The notes under the pieces: generated by a model
Database searches by the model: none
Told to the model about the DNA's origin: nothing
What the model saw: only the letters and a program-made list of their open reading frames with translations
Made by a program: the position numbers and the translations under genes
Shown here: positions 44,916-53,310 of the stretch, piece after piece
Layout: each line of letters opens with the position of its first letter
How positions within the stretch are numbered: the first letter of the stretch is position 1
Source of the DNA: Streptomyces sp. 1222.5
Lineage (GTDB): Bacteria; Actinomycetota; Actinomycetes; Streptomycetales; Streptomycetaceae
Direction: 5' to 3'
Length of the DNA stretch: 64,000 bases
Assembly: GCF_900105245.1 (NCBI RefSeq)
Contig: NZ_FNSZ01000001.1
Coordinates: 4,464,001 to 4,528,000 of the forward strand

Positions 44916-45335
44916 ATGAGCACCACCGTCGTCGCCCCGCTCACCATCGAGGACGCCGAGCTGCTCGTCGCCACGGCCCGTCGCGCGGCAGAGGACGCCG
45001 GAGTCACCGTCAGCGTCACCGTCCTGGACGCCGGCGGCCACCTGCTGGCCTTCCGCCGGGACGATCGGGCAGTGCTGATCTCCGGCGAGACCAGCACCCG
45101 CAAGGCCTACACGGCGCTGCAGCTGAACGCTCCCACCGCCGACCTGGTCGACGCCGTGCAGCCCGGCGGCCTCTTCCACACCCTGCCCACGGCTCTCGAC
45201 CGCCCCCTGCTCTTCATCGCGGGCGGCCTGCCCGTGCACCGGGACGGCCGGCTGATCGGCGCGATCGGCGTCGGCGGCGGCGCGCCGGACCAGGACCACG
45301 GCTTCGCCACCGCGGCCGTGCAGGCGCTCGTCTGA
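44916..45335 (+). CDS. GlcG/HbpS-family (DUF336) heme-binding-like protein
   Basis: A 139-residue protein with the DUF336 fold (VTVSVTVLDAGGHLLAF, then GGLFHTLPTA and RLIGAIGVGGGAPDQD). HbpS of Streptomyces binds heme and is secreted; this one has no signal peptide and may be cytosolic. aaggagaaag lies before ATG 44916. Gene order MFS then DUF336 suggests a shared stress or uptake function, not demonstrated. Confidence 0.85.
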   Translation: MSTTVVAPLTIEDAELLVATARRAAEDAGVTVSVTVLDAGGHLLAFRRDDRAVLISGETSTRKAYTALQLNAPTADLVDAVQPGGLFHTLPTALDRPLLFIAGGLPVHRDGRLIGAIGVGGGAPDQDHGFATAAVQALV

Positions 45336-45354
45336 TCACCGAGCCCGGACGGAC

Positions 45355-45396
45355 AACGCCGGCCCTCCACCGCTCCGGGCGGTGAAGGCCGGCGTT
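45355..45396. terminator. Bidirectional terminator after the GlcG-like gene
   Basis: A 10-bp stem aacgccggcc with its complement, with an inner caccg/cggtg arm; convergent genes on both sides. Confidence 0.8.
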
Positions 45397-45409
45397 CGTC
45401 GTACGCCTC

Positions 45410-46348
45410 TCAGCCCGCGGCCACCGTCAGCGGGGCGAACCGCCGTGTCCAGTCTCCCGGGAGGTCCGTGATCCCGTAGGTCATCACGGCGTTGAACGCC
45501 ACCGAGGCCAGCCCCCGGGCCTTCGCCCACGCCAGCAGCTCCTCGTGGCGTACATCGATGTCGGTGCGCAGCGGGCGGTCCGTAAGAGCGGCCAGGGACG
45601 CGATGAGGGCCTTGGCGGTCTCCGTGTCCCGGGCGATCAGCGGGCCGACCACATGGGTGTCCATGTTGGGCCAAGCGCCCGCGTACCCGATGACCCGGCC
45701 GTTCTCCTCCGCCACCCGCAGCTGGTCGGCGAAGGCGGGCAGCCGGGCGATGAGGGGCGTGCGATCGGCACCGAACACCTCCTCGTCGAGACGCAGGATC
45801 GCGGGAAGGTCTTCGGCGGTGGCGGCCCGTGTCGACACCCCCGGCTCCGCGGCACCGGGAATGAAGCGCCCCCTCAGCATCTCCGCCCGGCCCGTCGACT
45901 TGAAGCCCAGCTCCTCGTACAGGGGGCGTCCATAGGGCGTGGCGTGAAGAGTCAGCGGGGTGGTCCCCATGGCCGACACGACGTGCCGCATCAGGCGGCG
46001 CCCGATGCCCTTCCGTGCATGACGTTCGGCCACCAGGACCATGCCGATGGCGCCCAGTTCCGGCTGGTCCCAGGGTCCGTACTCGGTGACGACGCACGCG
46101 GCGACGAGACCGCCCTCAGGATCGTCGATACCGAAGCCCTTCCCGGCCGTCAGAAGGAAGCCCCACTTGTGTTCTTCACGGGGCCACCCCCGGTCCTCGG
46201 ACAAGTCCGCGCACGAAGTCATATCGCGGAGGGTCAGACGGCGGATGGGCAGAGAGGCGAGGGAAGGAGTCGGCACGCAGGTCAGGCTGTCCGACCGGCA
46301 CCCCCGGCGTCCACCCGTTTCGACGGAGACGCACGTGCTTTTGGCCAT
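45410..46348 (-). CDS. GNAT acetyltransferase with C-terminal Acetyltransf_18-like domain
   Basis: A 312-residue protein with an N-terminal GNAT (AIGMVLVAERHARKGIGRRL, about 100-119) and a C-terminal second acetyltransferase-like domain (about 175-300). The start ATG 46348 adds about 24 residues of odd composition; a GTG at 46276 (VPTPSLASLPIRRL) may be the true start. The substrate is unknown. It is divergent from the HAD hydrolase gene across an extended parS palindrome. Confidence 0.78.
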   Translation of the reverse strand: MAKSTCVSVETGGRRGCRSDSLTCVPTPSLASLPIRRLTLRDMTSCADLSEDRGWPREEHKWGFLLTAGKGFGIDDPEGGLVAACVVTEYGPWDQPELGAIGMVLVAERHARKGIGRRLMRHVVSAMGTTPLTLHATPYGRPLYEELGFKSTGRAEMLRGRFIPGAAEPGVSTRAATAEDLPAILRLDEEVFGADRTPLIARLPAFADQLRVAEENGRVIGYAGAWPNMDTHVVGPLIARDTETAKALIASLAALTDRPLRTDIDVRHEELLAWAKARGLASVAFNAVMTYGITDLPGDWTRRFAPLTVAAG

Positions 46349-46377
46349 GTCGTAGCCCTCTGCTCAGCTCCCGGACA

Positions 46378-46409
46378 GCTGCCGGTGTTTCACGTGAAAC
46401 ACCGGCAGC
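46378..46409. repeat. 32-bp perfect palindrome with parS core
   Basis: Extends parS by nine bases each side (gctgccggt and its complement outside the core). It lies between divergent starts (46348 minus, 46429 plus), so it is not a terminator and could affect both promoters. Confidence 0.75.
46387..46400. other. parS site (perfect), divergent promoter region
   Basis: Exact gtttcacgtgaaac in the 80-base gap between divergent genes. Confidence 0.95.
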
Positions 46410-46428
46410 CCGGTTAGCCTTCAGGGCC

Positions 46429-47061
46429 ATGGCAAGACTTCATCTCTTCGATCTCGACGGCACACTGCTGCACGGCACCACGGCCCCGGTGGAGATCTCC
46501 CGCCAGCTGGGGCTGGAGGCGGAGACGGTCGCACTGGACCGCGCGATAGGGGCAGGGTTGATCGGGCCGCCGGAGTACGCGGCTCAGGTGTACGACCTCT
46601 GGGCGGGCCTGACCGAGGCGCATGTGACCGCCGCCTTTCAGGCGGCTCCCTGGCTTACCCGGATCCGCGAGGTGTGGGCGGAGATCCGAAGCGCGGGCGA
46701 GTACTGCGCCGTGGTGTCGTTGTCGCCTTCCTTCTTCGTGGAGCGCCTGCTGGAGTGGGGCGCCCACGCGGCGCACGGCTCCCGATTCCCGGCCGTGCCC
46801 TTCACCGAGCCCGTCGACCCCGCCGGGGCGCTCAGTGCCGCAGCCAAGGTGACCATCGCGGACCGGCTCTGCGCCGAGTTCGGCGTGGCGCGGGCGGACT
46901 GCGTGGCGTACGGCGACTCCTCGTCGGACAAGGATCTGTTTGCGGTCGTACCGGTTTCCGTTGCGGTCAACGCGGACGGTCACCTGGCCGGTCTCGCGAC
47001 CCATTCCTACACCGGACGCGACCTGTGGGATGCCTATGAACTCGTAGCCGGACTCAGCTAG
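46429..47061 (+). CDS. HAD-superfamily phosphatase (SerB-like, subfamily IB)
   Basis: A 210-residue hydrolase. Motif I is FDLDGTLL (residues 7-14, nucleophile Asp), motif II SLSPSFF near 97, motif III/IV YGDSSSDKDL near 161-170. A phosphoserine phosphatase-like substrate is likely but not established. ATG 46429. Confidence 0.88.
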   Translation: MARLHLFDLDGTLLHGTTAPVEISRQLGLEAETVALDRAIGAGLIGPPEYAAQVYDLWAGLTEAHVTAAFQAAPWLTRIREVWAEIRSAGEYCAVVSLSPSFFVERLLEWGAHAAHGSRFPAVPFTEPVDPAGALSAAAKVTIADRLCAEFGVARADCVAYGDSSSDKDLFAVVPVSVAVNADGHLAGLATHSYTGRDLWDAYELVAGLS

Positions 47062-47383
47062 TTGAGGTAGGCCGAGCCAGTACTCCTCCCGGTCGGCAGG
47101 CGGCGCGGACCGGGGGACTTGTGTGCGCGCCGATGGCCGGTAGGGTCGACTCCGGTTCACGTCCGGGATCGAGTGCGCATCCCGTGCGGGCCGAGAGCAG
47201 GGCAGCAGCGTAACGGGGCGGAGAGATCGAAGGCCGCGTTTACGCGTACCCAGCCGCGGCATCCGATCCGGGTGGGAGGCTGCGGAGCGAGTGCTACGGG
47301 CCGGCCGCCCGCCGGGGGAAAGCAGGCACCTTCCGAGGAGGAGGTGCGCAGACCGACCGAGAGATGTTCGAGGCGAGGGCACC
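47062..47383 (+). promoter_or_regulatory. Upstream region of the flavohaemoglobin gene
   Basis: 322 bases with no gene I can support. The stretch accgaggaggaggtgcgc is purine-rich but too far from the ATG to be its ribosome site. No NsrR or other known operator was recognised. Confidence 0.4.
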
Positions 47384-48670
47384 ATGGACGCTCCGACCAC
47401 CACGTCGGGGGAGTACGACACGTCGGACGGAGGCGGCTGGTTCGCGCCGCACCCGTCGTCATCCCCTCCGCCGCGCGGTGGTGATCAGCAGACGCATGCC
47501 GGCGCCCCAGCCCCGCAGCGTCTGCCGGAGCAGCGGACGATGCCGGCTGCGGGGACGGCGTCTCCGGACGCGGTGCGCATCCGCCGGACGATGGCCGAGA
47601 TCGGACCCGTCGCCGACAAGGTCACCTCCTACTTCTACGCACTGCTCTTCGTCCGTCATCCCGAACTGCGGCCGCTGTTCCCGGCCGCGATGGACATCCA
47701 GCGGGACCGCTTGCTGAAGTCCCTCCTCATAGCGGCCGAGCATCTGGACAACACCGCCGTCCTCGTCGACTACCTGAAGAACCTGGGTCGCGGACACCGC
47801 AAGTACGGGACGCACGCCGCGCACTATCCGGCGGTCGGCGAATGCCTGATCGGCGCGCTGAGCCAGTACGCCGCCGACTGGAACCGGGAGACCGAGGCCG
47901 CCTGGGTCCGGGCGTACACGACGATCTCCCAGGTCATGATCGACGCGGCGGCGGCCGACGAACTGCGGGCGCCTGCCTCGTGGCAGGCCGAGGTCGTCTC
48001 CCACGACCTCAGGACTCCCGATGTCGCGGTCGTCACCGTCCGTCCGGACCAGCCCTATCCGTTCCTCGCCGGTCAGTACGCGAGTATCGAGACGCCCTGG
48101 TGGCCGCGGGTGTGGCGGCACTACTCCTTCGCCTCCGCGCCCCGCTCGGACGGCCTGCTGACCTTCCATGTGAAGGCCGTGCCGGCCGGCTGGGTCTCGC
48201 GTGCGCTGGTGCACCGCGCCCGCCCCGGCGACGTCATACGCCTCGGCCCGCCGACCGGGTCGATGACCGTCGACCACACCACCGACAGCGGGCTGCTCTG
48301 CCTCGGCGGCGGCACCGGTATAGCGCCCATCAAGGCACTCGTCGAGGACGTCGCCGAACGCGGTGCCCGTCGGCAGGTCGAGGTCTTCTACGGCGCACGC
48401 ACCGACCACGACCTCTACGACATCGACACCCTGCTCAGGCTTCAGCAGGGCAATCCCTGGCTCTCGGTCCGGGCCGTGACCGATCAGCAGGCCCGCGTGC
48501 GGCTTCCCGACGCCATACGTGTCTACGGTCCCTGGAAGGAGTTCGACGCCTATCTGTCGGGCCCGCCCGGGATGATCCGCAGCGGTGTCCACGCGCTCCG
48601 GGACATCGGCATCCCGCCGGGCCGCATACGGCACGACTCGGTGGAGGAGCTTCTCCTCGCGGGGGACTGA
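47384..48670 (+). CDS. Flavohaemoglobin-type protein (globin plus FAD/NAD(P)H reductase)
   Basis: A 428-residue protein. ATG 47384 is followed by a 60-residue low-complexity N terminus, a globin domain (about 64-195, proximal-histidine region GHRKYGTHAAHY), an FAD-binding domain (RHYSFASAP, about 245-253) and an NAD-binding domain (GGGTGIAPI at about 308, SGPPGM at about 395). Such proteins detoxify nitric oxide to nitrate. The gene ends 5 bases from the convergent NUDIX gene. Confidence 0.9.
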   Translation: MDAPTTTSGEYDTSDGGGWFAPHPSSSPPPRGGDQQTHAGAPAPQRLPEQRTMPAAGTASPDAVRIRRTMAEIGPVADKVTSYFYALLFVRHPELRPLFPAAMDIQRDRLLKSLLIAAEHLDNTAVLVDYLKNLGRGHRKYGTHAAHYPAVGECLIGALSQYAADWNRETEAAWVRAYTTISQVMIDAAAADELRAPASWQAEVVSHDLRTPDVAVVTVRPDQPYPFLAGQYASIETPWWPRVWRHYSFASAPRSDGLLTFHVKAVPAGWVSRALVHRARPGDVIRLGPPTGSMTVDHTTDSGLLCLGGGTGIAPIKALVEDVAERGARRQVEVFYGARTDHDLYDIDTLLRLQQGNPWLSVRAVTDQQARVRLPDAIRVYGPWKEFDAYLSGPPGMIRSGVHALRDIGIPPGRIRHDSVEELLLAGD

Positions 48671-48675
48671 CCGCG

Positions 48676-49158
48676 CTAACCGAGGTCGGGAGCGTGCATG
48701 GCACGCACCCCTTCGATGTTGCCGTCCAGATAGTGGCGCAGAGACAGCGGGACGAGATGTACGGAAGCGATGCCGACACGGGTGAACGGGATCCGGACGA
48801 TCTCGTACTCCCCGGCCGGCTCGTCCACTTCGGGGCCATGACGCAGGGACGGGTCCATGGACTCGAGCCGGCAGACGAAGAAGTGCTGCACCTTCACGCC
48901 GGTGGCGCCGCCGTCCTCGCCGATGTGCTCGACGGTGTCCACGAAACAGGGCACCACATCGGTGATCTTGGCGCCGAGTTCTTCGTACACCTCTCGGTGC
49001 AGGGCGTCCACGACGGTCGAGTCGCCGGGCTCGACCCCGCCACCGGGGGTCACCCAGTACGGATCGACACCAGGCTTGGTGCGCTTGATCAGGATCAGGT
49101 CGCCACCGTCCAGCAGAACGGCACGGGCGGTGCGCTTGACCACGGGTCGGACGGTCAT
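48676..49158 (-). CDS. NUDIX hydrolase
   Basis: A 160-residue protein starting at ATG 49158 (MTVRPVVKRTARAVLLDG). The Nudix box is GGGVEPGDSTVVDALHREVY continuing EELGAK; the first catalytic-site Glu position is occupied by Asp/Ser, so the box is slightly unusual. The substrate (nucleotide or sugar diphosphate) is unknown. Confidence 0.85.
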   Translation of the reverse strand: MTVRPVVKRTARAVLLDGGDLILIKRTKPGVDPYWVTPGGGVEPGDSTVVDALHREVYEELGAKITDVVPCFVDTVEHIGEDGGATGVKVQHFFVCRLESMDPSLRHGPEVDEPAGEYEIVRIPFTRVGIASVHLVPLSLRHYLDGNIEGVRAMHAPDLG

Positions 49159-49179
49159 GGGAGAAATGTGGCCCGGCTG

Positions 49180-49193
49180 GTTCCACGTGAAAC
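49180..49193. other. parS-like site, one mismatch
   Basis: gttccacgtgaaac, one base off parS (t to c at position 4), in the spacer before the NUDIX gene. Degenerate sites like this are bound by Streptomyces ParB in published ChIP studies as I recall. Confidence 0.7.
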
Positions 49194-49246
49194 ATCGCGG
49201 AGCGTCCGCGGACGACCGCAGCGCGTGCACTCCCCTGTCGGGGCCC

Positions 49247-50152
49247 TCAGAACCAGGCCATGGCTGCCCGCCGCAGCCACTCGTGGGCCCGGGCGATATG
49301 CGGCATGGCCAGGGTGCCGCTGCGCACAGCCAGGAAGTAGGTGCGCAGCGGCGGCACGGCCGGCTCGTGCAGGGGCACGATCGCGCCATGATCGAGGGCG
49401 GGCGCGCACAGGTAGCGGGGCAGCACCGCCAGCCCCGCGCCCGCGATCGCACAGGAGAGCACGGCCCGTAGGTCGGGGACGACGACCGCGCCCGAAGCGG
49501 CGGGCCGGGAGTCGAAGACGGAGGCCCAGTAGCGCGCGACGAGCGGCAGCGACTCGTGCACCTCGACGACGGGCAGGTTCTCCAGAGCGGGCGCACCCCT
49601 CAGGCGCAGCGTTTCCGGACCGATCCGTTCCGCCCAGCGCGGCGCGGCGACCAGCACATGCTCCTCGTCGCAGAGCGGAGTCGCGGTGAGCAGGGCCCCG
49701 CGCGGCCGGGCCGTGCTGATGGCCAGATCATGGTGCCCGGCCGCCAGCCCGTCCAGCGCCTCCTCGGCGGTGCCGAAGGAGGCGCGCAGCATGAAGGCCT
49801 GGCCGTCGTCACCGGTCAGCTCCGTGAGGGCGGGCAGAGCGCGTTCGGCGGTGAACTCCGGCGGACCGGCGAGGTGCAGCGTCCGCAGTGACGAGTCGTC
49901 GTCCAGACCGCTCTCCGCTATCTCCACCAGGGCGTCGAGGTGCGGTGCGGCCTTGTGGGCCAGCTCGTCGCCGGTGGTCGTCGGGGTCACACCCCTGGCC
50001 CGGCGGAGAAAGAGGGGCCTGCCCAGCTGCCGTTCCAGCGTGCGGATCTGTGAGGTGACCGCCGGCTGGGAGAGCCCGAGCAGGGCTGCGGCGCGGGTGA
50101 AGGAACCGGCCCGGTGCACGGTGACGAAGGTCCGCAGCAAGGCCAGATCCAT
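49247..50152 (-). CDS. LysR-family transcriptional regulator
   Basis: A 301-residue regulator, ATG 50152 (MDLALLRTFVTVHRAGSF), HTH at about 20-40 (RAAALLGLSQPAVTSQIR), then the substrate-binding domain. The gap upstream (50153-50299) is AT-rich (actataaatatgtcgat), likely its own promoter. Target genes are unknown; neighbours are the NUDIX gene and a PLP lyase. Confidence 0.9.
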   Translation of the reverse strand: MDLALLRTFVTVHRAGSFTRAAALLGLSQPAVTSQIRTLERQLGRPLFLRRARGVTPTTTGDELAHKAAPHLDALVEIAESGLDDDSSLRTLHLAGPPEFTAERALPALTELTGDDGQAFMLRASFGTAEEALDGLAAGHHDLAISTARPRGALLTATPLCDEEHVLVAAPRWAERIGPETLRLRGAPALENLPVVEVHESLPLVARYWASVFDSRPAASGAVVVPDLRAVLSCAIAGAGLAVLPRYLCAPALDHGAIVPLHEPAVPPLRTYFLAVRSGTLAMPHIARAHEWLRRAAMAWF

Positions 50153-50299
50153 GGCGTGCCCTCCCTTGTCCCTGCCGTCCTCCGGCCCCCGGGCAGACAC
50201 CAACTATAAATATGTCGATAGGTCTCTGTCTCTAGCGTGATTGGACACTGACACAGGGTCAACTAGCCTTGTGCGAACGGTTCTTCGCGCGCGGAACCG

Positions 50300-50338
50300 G
50301 GACGGTCCGAGCCACGAGGGGGGAGGTTCGGACCGTCC
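50300..50338 (-). terminator. Terminator after the PLP lyase gene
   Basis: Perfect 11-bp stem (50300-50310 with 50328-50338), 17-base loop, 31 bases past the lyase stop. Confidence 0.75.
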
Positions 50339-50368
50339 GCAGACATCAGCAGACAGACCCGTTCCCGG

Positions 50369-51517
50369 TCATTCGGCGGACGCGTCCAGAGCACGGAGCA
50401 GGTCGGCCACCAGGTCCTCGGGGTCCTCGGCGCCGACGGACAGACGGATGAAGCCCTCCGGGACCGCGTCCCCGCCCCAGCGGCGCCGGCGCTCGGCCGT
50501 CGAGCGCACCCCGCCGAAGCTCGTCGCGTCCTCCACCAGCCGCAAGGCCTCCAGGAAACGCTCCGCACGCGCGCGCGTGGGCAGCGTGAACGAGACGACG
50601 CAGCCGTAGCGTCGCATCTGCTGCGAGGCGATCTTGTGCGAGGGGTCGTCGGGCAGTCCGGGATAGCGCAGATCGGCCACCTCGGGCCGCTGCCGCAGCG
50701 CCTCGGCGACGGTGAGGGCCGTCGCGTTCTGCCGGTCCACACGCAGCTGCAGGGTGGCGATGGAGCGGTGCGCGAGCCAGGCTTCCATGGGACCGGAGAT
50801 CGCGCCGACGATCTTTCGCCAGCGCCGTACGGCGGCCATCGCCTCGGCGTCGCGGCCGGCCACGTAGCCCAGCAGGACGTCTCCGTGCCCGGTCAGCTGC
50901 TTGGTACCGCTGGCCACGGAGAAGTCGGCGCCCAGCTCCAGCGGGCGCTGTCCGAGCGGCGTGGCGAGCGTGTTGTCGACGGCCACCAGGGCGCCGCGCG
51001 CGTGTGCCGCCTCCACGAGCCGCCGGATGTCGCAGACGTCGAGCCCGGGGTTCGAGGGGGTCTCGATCCAGAGCAGCTTGGCGCCGTCGAGGACCTCCAG
51101 CTGGGCGTCGCCGCCGGTGGGCGCGGTGCGCACCTCCACGCCGTACGCCTCCAGCTGGGCGCGGACCATCGGCAGCACCTGATAGCCGTCGGAGGGCAGC
51201 ACGACGGCGTCCCCGGCACGGAGCTGGGAGAAGAGCGCCGCGGAGATCGCCGCCATGCCGGAGGCGAACACCAGCGTCTCGACGTCCTCCCGGCCGGGCG
51301 CCTCCAGCTCACCGATGGCGCGCTCCAGCAGGGTCCAGGTCGGGTTGTCGTCACGGCCGTACGAGTACGGTCCCGTCACCTCGCCGGGCAGGTGGAAGTG
51401 GGCCGCGAACACCGGGCCCGGCAGGGTCGGCTCGTGCTTGACCGGCTCGGGCAGCCCCGCCCGTACCGCGCGCGTGCCGTCGCCGGTGTGCCGCTCGTTG
51501 CTGGTCGCGTCGCTCAT
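50369..51517 (-). CDS. Cystathionine gamma-lyase/synthase-type PLP enzyme
   Basis: A 382-residue Cys/Met-metabolism PLP enzyme. The PLP-binding lysine is in SVASGTKQLTGHGD (about 205-218); FASGMAAISAAL and PSNPGLDV fit the family. Cystathionine gamma-lyase or synthase cannot be told apart. It overlaps the upstream phosphatase gene (ATGA), so the two are co-translated. Confidence 0.88.
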   Translation of the reverse strand: MSDATSNERHTGDGTRAVRAGLPEPVKHEPTLPGPVFAAHFHLPGEVTGPYSYGRDDNPTWTLLERAIGELEAPGREDVETLVFASGMAAISAALFSQLRAGDAVVLPSDGYQVLPMVRAQLEAYGVEVRTAPTGGDAQLEVLDGAKLLWIETPSNPGLDVCDIRRLVEAAHARGALVAVDNTLATPLGQRPLELGADFSVASGTKQLTGHGDVLLGYVAGRDAEAMAAVRRWRKIVGAISGPMEAWLAHRSIATLQLRVDRQNATALTVAEALRQRPEVADLRYPGLPDDPSHKIASQQMRRYGCVVSFTLPTRARAERFLEALRLVEDATSFGGVRSTAERRRRWGGDAVPEGFIRLSVGAEDPEDLVADLLRALDASAE

Positions 51518-52005
51518 GCGGCCCGTCCTTCCAGTCGTTCCCGTACATCGGCGAGCAGGCCGGTGCTCGCAGCTTCAACCATCTCAAGACACTCCTCGAA
51601 GCCGTCCGGCCCCCCGTAGTACGGGTCGGGCACGTCGAGGTCGGCGGCGGCGGAGGGGTCGTACGAGCGCAGCAGACGGACCTTGCGGGCGTCCTCCTCG
51701 GTGGGCGCGAGCCGGCGCAGGGCCGTGAGGTGGCTGAGGTCGAGGGCGATCACCAGGTCCAGCCGGGCGAACCACGACGGCTGGAACCGGCGGGCGACGT
51801 GCCCGGCGTCGTACCCGTGCTCCTCCAGGATCCGGACGGTGCGCGGGTCGGCGGCCTCGCCCTCGTGCCAGCCGCCGGTGCCCGCGCTGTCGGCCTCCAC
51901 CCGGTCCCCGAGGCCGGCCTCCGCCAGGCGCGCGCGGAACACGGACTCGGCCATCGGGGAACGGCAGATGTTCCCGGTGCACACGAAGCAGACGCGGTAG
52001 GTCAT
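51514..52005 (-). CDS. Low-molecular-weight protein-tyrosine phosphatase
   Basis: A 163-residue LMW-PTP with the P-loop CTGNICRSP (residues 9-17, Cys nucleophile and Arg) and the acid DPYYGGPDGF near 130. Related PtpA of S. coelicolor influences secondary metabolism. Overlap with the lyase gene suggests a two-gene operon. Confidence 0.93.
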   Translation of the reverse strand: MTYRVCFVCTGNICRSPMAESVFRARLAEAGLGDRVEADSAGTGGWHEGEAADPRTVRILEEHGYDAGHVARRFQPSWFARLDLVIALDLSHLTALRRLAPTEEDARKVRLLRSYDPSAAADLDVPDPYYGGPDGFEECLEMVEAASTGLLADVRERLEGRAA

Positions 52006-52012
52006 GGCGCGC

Positions 52013-52390
52013 TCAGTCCTCGTCGGGCAGGACGACGTGCAGGGCCCAGGAGACGATGGAGATGATCAGGCCGCCGAGCACGGCCGCCCAGAAGCCCTCG
52101 ACGTGGAAGCTCAGGTCGAGCTTGCCGCACACCCAGGACGTCAACAGCAGCATCAGCGCGTTGACGACCACGGTGATCAGTCCCAGGGTCAGGATGAACA
52201 GGGGGAACGTGAGCACCTTGACTATCGGCTTGACCAGCCAGTTCACCAAGCCGAAGATCAGCGCCACGACGATCAGCGTGCCGGCCTTCTTGGCCGTGTT
52301 GTCACCGGTCAGGGTGATCTTGTCGAGCAGCCACACAGCGACCGCCAGGGCGCCCGCGTTGGCGATCGTCTTGACTACGAAATTCTTCAT
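52013..52390 (-). CDS. Phage-holin-family (PF04020-like) membrane protein
   Basis: A 125-residue protein with four membrane segments. ATG 52390 (MKNFVVKTIANAGALAV) is chosen because an in-frame start further upstream gives a non-hydrophobic extension. Function unknown, not a phage remnant. It ends 7 bases from the phosphatase start and may be co-transcribed with it. Confidence 0.85.
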   Translation of the reverse strand: MKNFVVKTIANAGALAVAVWLLDKITLTGDNTAKKAGTLIVVALIFGLVNWLVKPIVKVLTFPLFILTLGLITVVVNALMLLLTSWVCGKLDLSFHVEGFWAAVLGGLIISIVSWALHVVLPDED

Positions 52391-52449
52391 GTGTCTGATC
52401 GTGGCAGACCTGATCGGGAGTGGGCAGTGAGACGAGGGCGGCAGCGGCG

Positions 52450-52767
52450 ATGAAGGCATTCCGGCTGGACGAACTGGAGGCGGAACGCGCCGCCAACGAG
52501 GGTGCCTACCTGCAATTCCTGCGCGAGCGGAACATGTCGGTCGGCCTCTACGCCCTCAACGCGGGCGAACACGACCCGCAGAATCCGCACAACCAGGACG
52601 AGGTGTACTTCGTCGTCAGCGGTCGCGCGTCGATCACGGTCGGTCTGGAGACGACCGAGGTGGCCCGGGGCAGCGTCGTGTACGTGCCCGCCGGTGTCGC
52701 CCACAAGTTCCACCACATCAGCGAGGACCTGAGGGTTCTGGTCGTCTTCTCTCCGCCCGAGGCGTGA
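52450..52767 (+). CDS. Cupin-domain protein
   Basis: A 105-residue single cupin: the first metal motif HNQDEVYFVVSGRA (about 48-61), the second PAGVAHKFH (about 80-88), with the metal-binding His and Glu seen. No reaction can be assigned. It is divergent from the holin-like gene (59-base gap). Confidence 0.88.
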   Translation: MKAFRLDELEAERAANEGAYLQFLRERNMSVGLYALNAGEHDPQNPHNQDEVYFVVSGRASITVGLETTEVARGSVVYVPAGVAHKFHHISEDLRVLVVFSPPEA

Positions 52768-52899
52768 GGCCGGACCTCGGGGTTCCCTAGGGGACGGGTC
52801 AGGGGACGACAAGGGATGCGGTTGCCCCATCGGACCCCTGCCCGGCCCTAGCATCGAGAGCGGAACATCGACAACGCACGAGACGCAAAGGACGAGGCG

Positions 52900-53112
52900 A
52901 TGCGAGAGATCTTCGCGGGACTGCCGTGGTGGGTGAAGTGGGTCGCGGTGCCGGTCATCGCCCTGGTCGTGTTCGGCGGCCTGATAGCGACCGTCGTCGG
53001 TTTCGTGATCGGCCTGCTCTTCAAGGCGCTGGTCTTCGTCGCCCTGGTCGGCGGACTGATCTACATCGTGCGCAAGTTCATGTCGAACTCCTCCTCGCGC
53101 AGCGACTGGTGA
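52900..53112 (+). CDS. Small DUF5326-like membrane protein
   Basis: A 70-residue protein with two membrane segments (about 10-32 and 36-58) and a basic Ser-rich C terminus (RKFMSNSSSRSDW). aaggacgagg precedes ATG 52900. It is conserved in Streptomyces near ssgR; function unknown. Confidence 0.82.
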   Translation: MREIFAGLPWWVKWVAVPVIALVVFGGLIATVVGFVIGLLFKALVFVALVGGLIYIVRKFMSNSSSRSDW

Positions 53113-53139
53113 GGCACCCGGGGACCGGGGACCCATGAC

Positions 53140-53153
53140 GGGAACCGGTTCCC
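53140..53153. repeat. 14-bp perfect palindrome upstream of ssgR
   Basis: gggaaccggttccc, a perfect inverted repeat about 158 bases before the ssgR start. It may be an operator for the IclR-type SsgR or another regulator, or the terminator for the small membrane protein gene. Confidence 0.35.
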
Positions 53154-53310
53154 TCGGGCGGGGGAAGTTTCCCGATGAGGCCGACTGCGCGCGGTGGCGG
53201 GCCGTTAGAGTCCAAAACTCCTCGCGGGGTCCGGCCCCGTGGGCGGCGCAGCCCCCACCCGTGCACCTCCTGCGCACGGGCTGACCCCCCTCGCGCTTCG
53301 GGAGAGACCC

